A stretch of DNA of 64,000 nucleotides, from positions 1-64,000 of the forward strand of contig CAMLMV010000026.1 of NCBI GenBank assembly GCA_946481275.1, in the 5' to 3' direction. The translations under genes were made by a program, and so were the position numbers. Shown piece after piece: positions 17,601 through 25,557 of this stretch. The stretch is from an uncultured Massilia sp. Its GTDB lineage: Bacteria > Pseudomonadota > Gammaproteobacteria > Burkholderiales > Burkholderiaceae. Below the pieces are notes generated by a model, which was given only the letters and a program-made list of their open reading frames with translations, ran no database searches and was not told the origin of the DNA. The first letter of the stretch is position 1. The number at the start of each line of letters is the position of its first letter.

Positions 17601-17707
17601 ACCTGACCGACTCGACCCAGCGCACGCACGGCCGCAGCGACCAGCAGGTGCTGCAGGTCACGACTGGTGGCCCGCGCTACATGCTGGGCGCGCGCTACAA
17701 GTTCTGA
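14675..17707 (+). CDS. TonB-dependent receptor 1 (carbohydrate-uptake type)
   Basis: About 1010 aa from GTG 14675, chosen because GAGAGGAGA stands five bases upstream and a signal peptide follows (cleavage near APAFAQ). Motifs include a TonB-box-like TTTVVVKG, the plug signature DDIGKFPDTNLAESLQRI, NVTVRGVGPDLN and VLLNGRQM, then a large beta-barrel ending in the aromatic C-terminus YMLGARYKF. It resembles the TIGR01782 Xanthomonas/Caulobacter receptors for plant oligosaccharides and imports ligand across the outer membrane with TonB-ExbBD. The shared LacI-type operator hints at a gluco-oligosaccharide ligand, which is an inference. It is followed by a hairpin at 17746. Confidence 0.9.
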   Translation: MLHTKRVFTHHLNTRHRLISLAVASACAALVAPAFAQDASNGASNGIASPNDPAVTAPVQGVATTTVVVKGIRASMQSTLNLKRNSDGIVDGIVADDIGKFPDTNLAESLQRISGVSIDRSRGEGANVTVRGVGPDLNVVLLNGRQMPTASLADQAGRAFDFSNLASEAVSQIQVYKSARADTPPGGIGATLNIMTGRPLDLGSQASIGVKGVYDKSNNNLPAIDAGKKVTPEVSGLYSTTWNDGMFGLAVTGSYQERNLGVNQAAITNGWLGPYKGNTVSDDPGPIPANGAGVTNPPKPSDIYLTPQNLSYFVRGSQRQRTNGQLTFQFRPVKELTTTLDYTYAQNKIQTKYHELSVWFNHPLNAQSSSWTNGPLASPIYYEEQVKNQDLAMNGGNFATKSTLDSIGFNTQWRASPALRLSLDMHHSQAKAEKDSPFGSNNDLATVTFSRNTTGVDFTQEMPILVIPGGANYQASPNQVSGSWFQDGLNKMKIDQIQAGGSLKLFESSNLNFGLSHTKVNNHSVFQQVQRDTWAGGTSNNAGVDYDQSLWHADTISQYFSKLGGSGDPRLYNQFMLFDFAKVRDNAIKVTGDQAGYTPSLANPSFDRTTIEKTKALYLQFNTDWDTAMPMHTGIGFRYEKTDVASTGLAKLPVGVRWISQNELPVDFGNQVFQTQHGKYSNFLPTVDWDMDVRDDLKVRASYGVSIGRPRYDQIQGGTTYSSTAGVTGVTGSSGNPALTPVKSKNLDLSAEWYYTKQSMVSLGMFHKDLSDYAGQTVVTSPSPTALTPVGGAYWKAAIASGCVATDTNCMRDYILKNFDGQPGVTSKGINGEGHYTGTITGVPGDPALPYQITTYINQKKASLKGAEVNWQHMFSNGLGFQANYTYVKSDLKYDNLGTGNQFALVGLSNSANLVGIYEDDKWSVRLAYNWRGEFLANVADNGKPNPQYVEPYGQTDLSIGYNVNKNLSVSLEAINLTDSTQRTHGRSDQQVLQVTTGGPRYMLGARYKF

Positions 17708-17745
17708 TGAGTTGCTGACGCGGCGCTTCCGCGTCGCGTGGGATG

Positions 17746-17780
17746 ACGGGCTGTCCTGCGGGGTGGCCCGTTTCGTTTTT
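17746..17780 (+). terminator. Probable terminator after TonB receptor 1
   Basis: Arms ACGGGC (17746-17751) and GCCCGT (17766-17771) enclose a 14-nt loop and are followed by a T-rich run ending in five T. A second perfect 7-bp hairpin lies just upstream at 17717-17735 without a T run. Confidence 0.5.
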
Positions 17781-17933
17781 GGCTTTGTCGGCTTTGAAGT
17801 AACTCAACACCCTGACCTGTGGGCTGTGCGATGTGTCGCGAAAATTTTCCTGCGTGACATTTTGTGAGCCTTCGGAATTACTGCGCTGCTAACATTTGCC
17901 GCGGCATTTCGATCTAATCACTCAGGAGGGGCG

Positions 17934-18509
17934 ATGAGCCAGCCATTGATCGTTCTCGGCGATAAGACCAGCCATGGCGGCACAGTCATCACGTGCTCAC
18001 CCACTTGCGACACGATGGGGAAGGGGTGGGCGCGCGTCGGCGACATGGTGTCGTGTCCGCGTTGCAAAGGGGTGTTCCCGATCAGTCAGGGCGACCCGAG
18101 CCTGATCGATGACGGCCATGCCGTTGCCTATCACGGCTGCAAGGTTGCCTGCGGCGCCACGTTGATATCCAGTCAGATGATGACGCTGACCGAGCCGTCG
18201 GGTGGGGCCGGGCAGGGGGCTGCCGGGTCCGCAGCCGGCGGCGCGCTTCCAAGAGGCTTTGGGAGTGTCGATGAGACCAAGGCTGCTGGCTATCAGGATG
18301 AAGCGGTGGGTAAAGAGGGGCACCGGTTTCGCGGCCGTTTCCGGGTCGTGGATCGCTCTACCGGAGAGCCCGTCGCAGGAGAGCGGGTACGTCTGCGTTC
18401 TACGAGCGGCCAGTATCTCGAAGGAACGACCGACGCCGACGGTTTTACGCAGTGGGTAGAGCGTGACGTCAACGCAGCATTGGCTTTGGAACTTCTGGGG
18501 CAGCAATGA
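17934..18509 (+). CDS. PAAR-domain T6SS spike-tip protein with C-terminal extension
   Basis: 191 aa, with AGGAGG-type SD before ATG 17934. Residues 1 to about 90 form a PAAR domain (LGDKTSHGGTVITC, VGDMVSCPRC, DGHAVAYHGCKVACGATL), which sharpens the VgrG spike of type VI secretion and carries effectors. A Gly/Ala-rich linker leads to a small beta domain (about 130-191) with FRVVDRSTGEPVAGERVRL, like transthyretin or peptidase-regulatory folds, probably an adaptor for the toxin. Its stop overlaps the toxin gene by 4 nt (ATGA), so the two are translationally coupled. No VgrG or other T6SS core gene is nearby, so this is an orphan effector module. Confidence 0.85.
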   Translation: MSQPLIVLGDKTSHGGTVITCSPTCDTMGKGWARVGDMVSCPRCKGVFPISQGDPSLIDDGHAVAYHGCKVACGATLISSQMMTLTEPSGGAGQGAAGSAAGGALPRGFGSVDETKAAGYQDEAVGKEGHRFRGRFRVVDRSTGEPVAGERVRLRSTSGQYLEGTTDADGFTQWVERDVNAALALELLGQQ

Positions 18510-19231
18510 CCGAGCCGACGAAACCAACTCCACCACTGGCTACCGGCGGTATGTCGCGAGACGGCACAACGACAGTTGTTAATATCAATCGTGTCAAGCT
18601 CGATTACGTCGATAAGAAAGTCTTGTGCTCGGCCATATGCAAGTGCAAAGACACGCCTGGTGTCGGCAAGGATGGCCGATCGCTGAAGCAATCGTGCGTG
18701 TCTGGCCGACTAAATAGCCTCGACGCTCTCCTAAAACACCAGAGCCCGTATAAACCTGAGGTGAACTACGACATGACGAAGGAGCCCCCGGCGCCAATCA
18801 TGCATAGCGAGATCGAAACGAGAGCACATGATTGGCTGCCTGGCTGGATCAAGAAATATTGGCATATTCCGGACGGAGACGGCAACACGCGGCCCGGATT
18901 CAAGGCTGGGAAGGGCTATATTCGCCGGCCCGACGTCGTTATCGTAAACGATCCCAGCAAGCCTCCGACTCAGGACAACATCAAACAAGTTGTCGAGATA
19001 AAGTTTCCGCCGGATACAATTACCAAGCCTCAGGAAGATGCGTACATACACATTGCCGGTGACGAAAAGAAGGTAGTGGTTATGGGGCCAGAAGAATGCG
19101 ACTGTGATCAGCCTGATCCCGATCCGCCGAAGGTTCCGGTCGAACAGCTAGGTGCGGCAGCGAGTATTGCCGGAATTTTGTACACCCTTTTTACCAAGCG
19201 GCCTCCGCCTGTGCCAGCGCCGGCTTTATAA
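18506..19231 (+). CDS. Probable T6SS nuclease effector (VRR-Nuc-type PD-(D/E)xK)
   Basis: 241 aa. The central part has the nuclease pattern: HSEIETRAHDWLPG, then RRPDVVIVND (Asp) and QVVEIKFPPDT (Glu-x-Lys), then QEDAYIHIAG. This matches VRR-Nuc toxins such as the TseV effectors of Salmonella, which cut DNA in competitor cells. The N-terminus holds several Cys (CSAICKCK). The C-terminus has an acidic Pro-rich stretch and a short hydrophobic segment (AAASIAGILYTLF). It overlaps the PAAR gene and is followed by a DUF3396 gene, the immunity family known for TseV-like toxins. Base composition is less GC-rich than neighbours, suggesting acquisition. Cutting activity is inferred from motifs only. 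Confidence 0.78.
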   Translation: MTEPTKPTPPLATGGMSRDGTTTVVNINRVKLDYVDKKVLCSAICKCKDTPGVGKDGRSLKQSCVSGRLNSLDALLKHQSPYKPEVNYDMTKEPPAPIMHSEIETRAHDWLPGWIKKYWHIPDGDGNTRPGFKAGKGYIRRPDVVIVNDPSKPPTQDNIKQVVEIKFPPDTITKPQEDAYIHIAGDEKKVVVMGPEECDCDQPDPDPPKVPVEQLGAAASIAGILYTLFTKRPPPVPAPAL

Positions 19232-19240
19232 GGAAACACC

Positions 19241-20317
19241 ATGTCCGATTTACCTTTCGATCCGATTGAATTGATGCGAGAGCATCCCGAAAAAATGCGC
19301 ATTCCCGGCGGTCTGTTGACGAAGCAAGGCGCACAAACCTACGTGGGGAGTATGCCCGCCGTGACCGGGACGCTGTTCTTTAACGACGCGCACGTTCCGG
19401 AGGTGCGTGAAGCGATTTGTGCTTGCTTTGACGAGTATGAAGTAGTTGCGAAAAAACATTTAACTTGGCTTTGGCGAGCCGAACCGCCGGAAGGCCCGGA
19501 CAAAATTGCGTACTTAAAATCCAAGCCCATGCGCGACATGATGAAGCGCATGGATGAAGACGACCTGGTCAGTTTCACGTACATCAGCGGCGAACAGCCG
19601 CACGAAGCAGGTGAGTGGGAATTCCAGGTGTTTGGTCGACGCGGCTGGGAAGCGAAAATGATTGTGCGCGGGACTTCGTCTCTGCGTTTCAGCATGCCCC
19701 TGCTATATGTCGAGGAACACCCGGCTGACTTTCAGACCATGTTCGTGAACTTTGCACGACGTCTGAACGCCATTCACGGTTACGCCGGCTATGGTCTGGT
19801 CGTATCGGTGGTACGAGAAGACGAAAATCAGCCTTTCGAAGCATATCTTTCCGAAAAGCTGAATGGACTCGATGTTGGCCAGCCCATTGACGCTTCCCGT
19901 ACCGCGCACCAAGGAATCAAGACCATATCCTGGCTGACGGCCGTCAGCCAGGATATGGTCGAGAAAGTTGGTGGACTGGGGACGATTCGCTCCGAACTGC
20001 CAATGGACTGGTTCGCGCTCTACGACTACGGTGCGGGTCTCGTGATCCAGGCTGGGCCCAAACCCGAGGTCGCGCCGACCGACCGGCCGAAGCCTGCCCG
20101 TCTCGTTTTGCCGAACAGGCTCTTCAAACCGGTACGCGCGCCGAAGGTCGGTCTACACTATGCGTCAAAAAACGGCGAGCCCCGCATTACGGGCTGGGCC
20201 GCCGAACAATGGCTGAAACGATTCGACATCGACGAAAGCGAACTTATGGTTTATAAAGCCCAGCTTCTCGACGAACCTAAGCTCACGCCATCCACGACGT
20301 TGCCGGACAGGCTGTAA
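19241..20317 (+). CDS. DUF3396 (TsiV-like) type VI immunity protein
   Basis: 358 aa with no signal peptide or membrane segment, so it is cytoplasmic, as expected for immunity to a nuclease. The DUF3396/TsiV pattern is visible in GTLFFNDAHVPEVREAI, FSMPLLYVEEHP, GYAGYGLVVSV and IKTISWLTAVS. An AAGGAA SD precedes ATG 19241, nine bases after the toxin stop. Its position and family predict that it binds and blocks the preceding nuclease. It is moderately lower in GC than neighbours. Immunity function is inferred, not shown. Confidence 0.78.
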   Translation: MSDLPFDPIELMREHPEKMRIPGGLLTKQGAQTYVGSMPAVTGTLFFNDAHVPEVREAICACFDEYEVVAKKHLTWLWRAEPPEGPDKIAYLKSKPMRDMMKRMDEDDLVSFTYISGEQPHEAGEWEFQVFGRRGWEAKMIVRGTSSLRFSMPLLYVEEHPADFQTMFVNFARRLNAIHGYAGYGLVVSVVREDENQPFEAYLSEKLNGLDVGQPIDASRTAHQGIKTISWLTAVSQDMVEKVGGLGTIRSELPMDWFALYDYGAGLVIQAGPKPEVAPTDRPKPARLVLPNRLFKPVRAPKVGLHYASKNGEPRITGWAAEQWLKRFDIDESELMVYKAQLLDEPKLTPSTTLPDRL

Positions 20318-20519
20318 GGGCCATGCGCTCCATTGTTGCGCCACCGCGCGGCTGGCGCGGTCCGCCCCCGGCAGTACCGCGACGGTGCCGGGCATCCGTG
20401 ACGAGGCCTTGCTCGCGCCGACACTGACACAGATGGGAATGATCGTGCCGCGCCTTGCCGCCAGGGCGCGCCGGGCAACTGCCCCCCCAATGTGCTGAGG
20501 TGTCGTGATCAACGCGTTA

Positions 20520-20534
20520 TGGTAGCGTATAGCA
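20520..20534. promoter_or_regulatory. xyl-box-like operator before GH31
   Basis: TGGTAGCGTATAGCA fits the pattern TGKTANCGNWTARCA seen three times before TonB receptor 2, and differs by one base from the copy at 26820. It resembles the Xanthomonas xyl-box TGGTAGCGCTAACA (quoted from memory) with one inserted base. Confidence 0.5.
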
Positions 20535-20586
20535 ATGCGGTTCAAGCAGATTTTTATCCATTTCCGGCGTTTTTAGCGATTGCGTA

Positions 20587-20600
20587 TGTGATCGCTAACA
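20587..20600. promoter_or_regulatory. Second xyl-box-like motif before GH31
   Basis: TGTGATCGCTAACA is a 14-base variant of the same motif without the extra central base. It is less symmetric than the others, so confidence is lower. Confidence 0.35.
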
Positions 20601-20787
20601 GCGACAATAACAGTTCAACTATAACGCGCACGCCGCCGCCCCCGGCCGGTACCGTGCCGAGGAGACGCCCGAAACCGTCCGCCGCGTGCGGGCCGCAGGC
20701 CATACGGCCTGTAATGACAGTCTCTCCGGCCCGCCGCCGCCATCCGCCAAGGCGTCGCCCGATTCACCCCCTGCGATAGAGGACTGG

Positions 20788-23130
20788 ATGAGACTTACCC
20801 TGCACCGCACGCTGATTGCGCTAACATCGGCGCTTGCCTTCGTACCCGCGGCCTTCGCCGCTCCGCTGACCACCTTGGACCGCAACGGCGCCTGGGTCTC
20901 GGTGGAAGCCTATGGCCCGAACATCGTCCACGTGACGATCGCCGTCGACAAGGACGAAGTCCTCAAGGGCCCGGGCTACGGCATCCTGAAGAAGAATGCC
21001 GACAACGGCGCGTTCCGCCACACCGCGGGCAACGACGGCGACACGTTCACCTCCAACGGCATGACCGTGCACGTGAACGCGGCACCGCCGGCGCGCACGC
21101 CGAGCCAGCCGGAGAAGTACTTCGCGCCGTCGCTGGCGCCGGTGGGCCTGCAGGTCAAGAACGCCAAGGGCGAATCCATCCTCGAGATGCACGGCTGGGA
21201 GATGTCGCCGCAGACCGTCAACGGCGAGAAGACGTACCAGGTTGGCGCCACGTTCGCCGCCGGCCGCGACGAGCATTACTACGGCATGGGCCAGAACCAG
21301 GAATCGACGGGTCCCCTGGACCTGCGCGGCCGCACGCTCGACTGCAAGCACTGGTACGACGCGCCGACCGGCGAATCCGTATGCGTGCCGTTCATGGTGT
21401 CGTCGAAGGGCTACGGCATCGTGTGGGACAACCCGTCGGCCACGCGCTTCAACGCCGCCATCCACGGTCGCACGAGCTTCCAGTCCAACGTGGGCGAGCG
21501 CGTGTCGTTCTTCGTCATCACGGGCAAGACCACCGACGAGATCTATTCGGGCTACGCACGCCTGACCGGCAAGACGCCGATCCCGCCGAAGGCCGCGTTC
21601 GGCCTGATCCAGTCGAAGGCGCGCTACGACAGCCAGCAGGAAGTGCTGCGCGTCGCGAACACCTACCGCCAGAAAAAATACCCGCTCGACGTGATGGTCG
21701 TCGACTGGTTCTACTGGACCCGCATGGGCCAGATGGACATCAACCCGGCCGAGTTCCCGGACCCGGACGGCATGAACAAGCAGCTGCACGACATGGGCAT
21801 GCAGTCGATCGTCTCGATCTGGCCGCGCTATGAAACGGCCGGCCGCTACTTCAACGAGCTGGATGCGAAGGGCTACCTGCTGAAGGACAAGGACGGCAAG
21901 ACCGTCGATGGCCTGCCGTTCCGTTCGGACCGCACCGGCGGCCTGATCGACGCGACCAATCCGAAAGCGCGCCAGTGGTTCTGGGAGAAGTCGCGCGACA
22001 ACATCCTGTCGCACGGCTTCGACTACCCGTGGCTGGACGAGACGGAACCGGACCTCGTCCCGGACGGCTACTTCTATTCGATCGGCTCGGGCGACCGCTA
22101 CCACAACCTGTTCCCGCTGCTGCACGTGGAAGGCTTCGCCGACAACATGCGCACGTGGAAGCCGAACAAGCGCGTGCTGATCCTGTCGCGCGCCGCCTAT
22201 CTCGGCTCGCAGCGCACCGGCGCGCTGTTCTGGTCGTCGGACGTGAACGCGACGTGGGAAGCGCTGCAGCGCCAGATCCCGACGGGCCTGAACATGACGG
22301 CATCCGGCATCGCCCTGTGGGGCAACGACATCGGCGGCTGGCAGAGCATCCCGGGCACGAGTGACGGCACGAAGCCGCCGCTGGTCGATCCGTCCGACGC
22401 GCGCGACGTCGTCGGCCAGAACAACGACTATCCGGAACTGCTGACCCGCTGGTTCCAGTACGGTACGTTCCTGCCGACCTTGCGCCTGCACGGCCAGCAC
22501 AAGCACACGGACATCTGGTCGTTCGGCAAGCAGGCGGAATCCATCATGGCCCGCTTCGATACGCTGCGCTACCAGCTGATCCCGTACATCTACAGCCAGG
22601 CCAAGTTCACGCACGACACGGGCGCCCCGTTCATGCGCGCCCTGTGGATGGACTTCCCGAACGACCCGAACGTGGCCAACATCGGCACGCAATACATGTT
22701 CGGCCCGGCGTTCCTCGTGGCGCCGGTGACGGAGCAGGGCCAGACGGAGAAGAACGTCTACCTGCCGGCCGGTACCGACTGGTACAACTTCTGGACCGAC
22801 GAGAAGCTCGCGGGCGGCCAGTGGGTCAAGGTCGCCGCACCGATCTCGCAGATCCCGGTGTTCGTGAAGGCCGGTTCGATCGTCCCGTTCGGCGCCGACA
22901 TCCAGTCGACCGCGACGAAGCAGGCCATCGCGTCGGTCAAGGTCTACCCGGGCCGCGACGCGTCCTTCGACCTGTATGACGACGACGGCGTGTCGTACGA
23001 CTACGAGAAGGGCAAGGGCACGACGACCCGTCTGCAATGGAACGACGGTGCGGGCAAGCTTGAGGCTCGCGGCGGCGATGCGAACCTGGCGAAAAACCTG
23101 TCGAGCATCGTGAAGGTCGTAGGCAAGTAA
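20788..23130 (+). CDS. GH31 glycosidase, probable alpha-xylosidase
   Basis: 780 aa from ATG 20788 (GAGGA upstream), chosen because a signal peptide starts there (MRLTLHRT to AAFAAP). The N-terminal beta domain is followed by the GH31 barrel: LDVMVVDWFYW, nucleophile Asp417 in WLDETEPDL, and acid/base Asp485 in FWSSDVNATW; a C-terminal beta domain with VYLPAGTDWYNFWT completes it. The WLDETEPD form and exported state fit bacterial alpha-xylosidases that remove xylose from xyloglucan oligosaccharides; alpha-glucosidase activity cannot be excluded. xyl-box-like motifs upstream support xylose-linked control. A perfect hairpin lies just past the stop, shared with the convergent DoxX gene. Confidence 0.85.
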   Translation: MRLTLHRTLIALTSALAFVPAAFAAPLTTLDRNGAWVSVEAYGPNIVHVTIAVDKDEVLKGPGYGILKKNADNGAFRHTAGNDGDTFTSNGMTVHVNAAPPARTPSQPEKYFAPSLAPVGLQVKNAKGESILEMHGWEMSPQTVNGEKTYQVGATFAAGRDEHYYGMGQNQESTGPLDLRGRTLDCKHWYDAPTGESVCVPFMVSSKGYGIVWDNPSATRFNAAIHGRTSFQSNVGERVSFFVITGKTTDEIYSGYARLTGKTPIPPKAAFGLIQSKARYDSQQEVLRVANTYRQKKYPLDVMVVDWFYWTRMGQMDINPAEFPDPDGMNKQLHDMGMQSIVSIWPRYETAGRYFNELDAKGYLLKDKDGKTVDGLPFRSDRTGGLIDATNPKARQWFWEKSRDNILSHGFDYPWLDETEPDLVPDGYFYSIGSGDRYHNLFPLLHVEGFADNMRTWKPNKRVLILSRAAYLGSQRTGALFWSSDVNATWEALQRQIPTGLNMTASGIALWGNDIGGWQSIPGTSDGTKPPLVDPSDARDVVGQNNDYPELLTRWFQYGTFLPTLRLHGQHKHTDIWSFGKQAESIMARFDTLRYQLIPYIYSQAKFTHDTGAPFMRALWMDFPNDPNVANIGTQYMFGPAFLVAPVTEQGQTEKNVYLPAGTDWYNFWTDEKLAGGQWVKVAAPISQIPVFVKAGSIVPFGADIQSTATKQAIASVKVYPGRDASFDLYDDDGVSYDYEKGKGTTTRLQWNDGAGKLEARGGDANLAKNLSSIVKVVGK

Positions 23131-23155
23131 GCGCAATTCAGCGCAACCAAGCGCG

Positions 23156-23587
23156 TTACGCATGGTGGGCACGGCGTGCCCACCATGTTCCTCCCACCCG
23201 GTCCAGCGACCAGTCTCCTCCTCCCTTCGCCACCAGCGGCAACAGCAGCGCCGCCCAGCCCAGATGCGTCGGCCACGCGTCCGGGTACACGAAGATCTCG
23301 ATCACGGCCGTCATCCCCAGCAACCCGAGCGCCGCGCCGCGCGTGCACAGCCCCAGCACGAGCAGCAGGGGGAACACGTGTTCCGCCGTCGCCGCCATCT
23401 GCGCCGCCAGTTCGGGCGGAACCAGCGGCAGCGCATACTCGGACCGGAACAATTCGTACGTCGAGTCCTTGATCGTGAACAGGCCGTGCACCTTCGTGCG
23501 GCCGGACAGGAAGAAGATCGCGGCGACGGCCACGCGGTCGAGCAGCAGCAGGGCGGCGTCGGGCAACAGGAGGGCAGTATTCAGCAT
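23156..23587 (-). CDS. DoxX-family membrane protein of the bufferin operon
   Basis: 143 aa from ATG 23587 with AAGGAA upstream. About four hydrophobic helices are present ([41 protein letters not shown] and others), with the DoxX pattern SGRTKVHGL. It is the last gene of the operon, 11 bases after the bufC-like gene. DoxX proteins commonly close bufferin operons, where the literature treats them as accessory membrane partners; their exact role is unknown. The last codons are contained in a perfect 12-bp hairpin, so the C-terminus (RRAHHA) may be an add-on from a repeat element. Confidence 0.8.
   Translation of the reverse strand: MLNTALLLPDAALLLLDRVAVAAIFFLSGRTKVHGLFTIKDSTYELFRSEYALPLVPPELAAQMAATAEHVFPLLLVLGLCTRGAALGLLGMTAVIEIFVYPDAWPTHLGWAALLLPLVAKGGGDWSLDRVGGTWWARRAHHA
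23161..23187. repeat. Perfect REP-like hairpin at the end of the DoxX gene
   Basis: Arms CATGGTGGGCAC (23161-23172) and GTGCCCACCATG (23176-23187) pair without mismatch around a 3-nt loop. It overlaps the final codons of the DoxX gene and lies 30 bases past the GH31 stop. No T run follows in either direction. It may protect mRNA ends or act as a weak bidirectional terminator. Confidence 0.6.
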
Positions 23588-23598
23588 GGTGATTCCTT

Positions 23599-24357
23599 TC
23601 AGGGTTGACGGACGCCGCTCACGCGCGTGAGCAGGTCGTTGCCGATCCAGTCGGCGAGCAGCGCGCCCGCCTTCGCGACGCCATCGTCCGGGCCGAGGCG
23701 GTCGACGAGCCGCGCGCACAGGGCGCCGAAGCTCCCTTCGGCCCGCGCGAGCTGCAGCGCTTCGAAATCCGGCGCGGCCAGCACGCGCAGGCGCGCGAGA
23801 TAGCCGCGGCGCCACACGATCGCACCCGCCGGCGCGGGCAGCATCGCCGCCTCGGGGACCTCGGTGCCGTCCTGCAGCGCGCACCAGATGTCGGCCGCGT
23901 TGGTGGTCAGCCGCGCCATGTGCAGCGAAGGCGCAAAGCCCAGGCGCGCTCGATCCCAGTCGACGTGCGCGAGGCGGGCCGGATCCAGCGGCGCGGCATC
24001 CCGCGCGACGAAGGCCGTCGCCAGCGACCACTCGATCCACGCCAGTTCGTGCAGGTCCGGGTTGTCGGGAAAGACGGTGCGCAGCGTCGTCTCGAACCCG
24101 GCGCCGTACGCATCCAGTGTCCAGGCGCGCGGCGGATTGCGCGGGACGTGCGCCGCGGCCGCGTGACGGAATGCCGCATCGCCGATGAATGTGCGTAAAT
24201 GCGGATAGGTGGCCTCGAGGCAGCCCATCAGCTGGACGCGGTAGTTGTTCTGGTAGACGTCGAGTCCGCGCCGGTCATCGGCCAGGCGGCGCGCAGACGC
24301 GCCATCGGCCACGGTCAGCCAGCGGCGGAAGTCGCACTGCATCCTGTTCAGGTTCAT
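23599..24357 (-). CDS. bufC: BufC/HvfC-type partner protein (DUF2063, putative DNA-binding domain family)
   Basis: 252 aa from ATG 24357, overlapping the bufB stop by 4 nt. The N-terminal DUF2063 pattern is clear ([32 protein letters not shown]), followed by the C-terminal half typical of HvfC/BufC. These proteins form a complex with the MNIO enzyme and are thought to bind the precursor leader and present its Cys residues. The DNA-binding label in databases is historical. Translational coupling to bufB supports the complex. Confidence 0.85.
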   Translation of the reverse strand: MNLNRMQCDFRRWLTVADGASARRLADDRRGLDVYQNNYRVQLMGCLEATYPHLRTFIGDAAFRHAAAAHVPRNPPRAWTLDAYGAGFETTLRTVFPDNPDLHELAWIEWSLATAFVARDAAPLDPARLAHVDWDRARLGFAPSLHMARLTTNAADIWCALQDGTEVPEAAMLPAPAGAIVWRRGYLARLRVLAAPDFEALQLARAEGSFGALCARLVDRLGPDDGVAKAGALLADWIGNDLLTRVSGVRQP

Positions 24358-25202
24358 GCGGCCTCCTTCAGGGTTGGGCAAGTGCCCAAGCGCCGCGCGA
24401 GCGCCAGTTCGGCCAGCAGTTCGGACAGCGGCGGGATGTCCGCATCGCGCTCGATCATCGTCGCGACGGGGCCGCAGCGCGCGACGGCGTGCGCGTACAG
24501 GGACCATACGCCGTCCGGGACGCTCCTGTCGTGCGTGTCGATCAGCAGGCCGTCGCCCTGGCTGTGGCCCGCGAGGTGGATCTGGCGCACGTGCTGCGCC
24601 GGGATCCCGTCGAGGAAAGCGAACGGATCGAAGCCGTGGTTGGCCGCGCCGACGAACACGTTGTTCACGTCCAGCAGCAGGCCGCAGCCCGTGCGCTCGC
24701 ACATGCGCACGAGGAACTCCCATTCCGTCATCGCCGCGCCGTCGAACGCGAGATAGCTGGACGGATTCTCGAACAGCATCGCGCGGCCCAGCGCGTCCTG
24801 GGCGCGGTGGATGTTCGTGCAGACGACGTCGAGCGCTTCCTCCGTGTACGGCAGCGGCAGCAGGTCGTGCGAGTTGAAGCGGCCGATGCGCGACCACGAG
24901 AGGTGGTCGGACACGTACAGCGGGTCGACGGCGGCGACGAGCGCCTTCAGGCGCACGAGATAGTCGCGGCGCAGGCCGTCGGCGGAACCGATCGACATCG
25001 ACACGCCGTGCAGCGCCACCGGATGCCGCTCGCGCACGCGGCGCAGGATGTCGAGCGGCTGGCCGCCCGCCACCATGAAATTTTCGGAGATGGCTTCGAC
25101 GAAGTCGACGGGGACGTGCGTCTCGAGGAAGTCGCGGTAGTGCTCGCGCCGCAGGCCGAGGCCGAAGCCGGCGAACGTCGGTGGGGGAGGGTGGGCTGAC
25201 AT
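24354..25202 (-). CDS. bufB: MNIO-family iron oxidase (BufB/HvfB, DUF692)
   Basis: 282 aa. The MNIO metal ligands are all visible: LHGVSMSIG (His), VSDHLSW (His), ENPSSY (Glu), LLLDVNNVF (Asp), the hallmark IHLAGHSQG and IDTHD (His, His, Asp, His), and MIERD (Glu). MNIO enzymes use two or three iron ions and oxygen to modify Cys residues of small precursor peptides, in bufferins giving copper-binding heterocycles. The gene sits between the bufA2 precursor (51 bases upstream) and bufC (4-nt overlap). Start ATG 25202. Confidence 0.92.
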   Translation of the reverse strand: MSAHPPPPTFAGFGLGLRREHYRDFLETHVPVDFVEAISENFMVAGGQPLDILRRVRERHPVALHGVSMSIGSADGLRRDYLVRLKALVAAVDPLYVSDHLSWSRIGRFNSHDLLPLPYTEEALDVVCTNIHRAQDALGRAMLFENPSSYLAFDGAAMTEWEFLVRMCERTGCGLLLDVNNVFVGAANHGFDPFAFLDGIPAQHVRQIHLAGHSQGDGLLIDTHDRSVPDGVWSLYAHAVARCGPVATMIERDADIPPLSELLAELALARRLGTCPTLKEAA

Positions 25203-25253
25203 GGTTCGCTCCTGTGGTGAATGGATGGCCCGTCGGGGGGCGGGCCGCCGTGG

Positions 25254-25529
25254 TTATTCCTTCTCGGTCAGCGTGCCGCCGAGCGCCTTGCATTCGCTCG
25301 GCGTCTTGACGACCACGCCCTGGCCCTTGCACTGGTTCAGGCCCTTGCAGTCGTTCTTCGCCGTGGCGCACAGGCTCTCGCCTTTGCAGCCGTTGATGCC
25401 GTAGCAGCGGCCCGGCTGCTCCTTGTCCTTGTCGGCGGCATGCGACGGGTTGGCGATGCCGAGCGTGGCGATGGCGAGGAGGGCTGCGGCGCCGGCCAGG
25501 CCGACGCGGTTCGTACGTTGTGCTTTCAT
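25254..25529 (-). CDS. bufA2: Bufferin precursor, BufA2 type
   Basis: 91 aa. A signal peptide (cleavage near HAAD, residue 32) precedes a mature part with six Cys (42, 48, 54, 61, 67, 80) in CYGINGCKG and CKGLNQCKGQG repeats, the BufA2-type metallophore pattern. AAGGAGA stands before ATG 25529. After export and Cys modification by the neighbouring MNIO enzyme it should bind copper in the periplasm. Chemistry and metal are inferred from characterised family members. Confidence 0.85.
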   Translation of the reverse strand: MKAQRTNRVGLAGAAALLAIATLGIANPSHAADKDKEQPGRCYGINGCKGESLCATAKNDCKGLNQCKGQGVVVKTPSECKALGGTLTEKE

Positions 25530-25557
25530 GGTGTTCTCCTTGTGGTGGTTGGGTGAA

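Larger units (their letters stand above)
20318..20787. other. Regulatory region before the GH31 gene
   Basis: About 470 bases. The first half is GC-rich and may hold decayed coding sequence, but no frame is convincing. The second half has an AT-rich core (20505-20630) with two operator-like motifs at 20520 and 20587. The reading frame of the GH31 gene extends upstream to 20686 without an SD and is treated as leader. Confidence 0.5.

Noticed and set aside
20318..20505. Decayed gene after the DUF3396 gene
   Set aside because: Frames on both strands are interrupted and match no family I can name; the composition alone is not enough.
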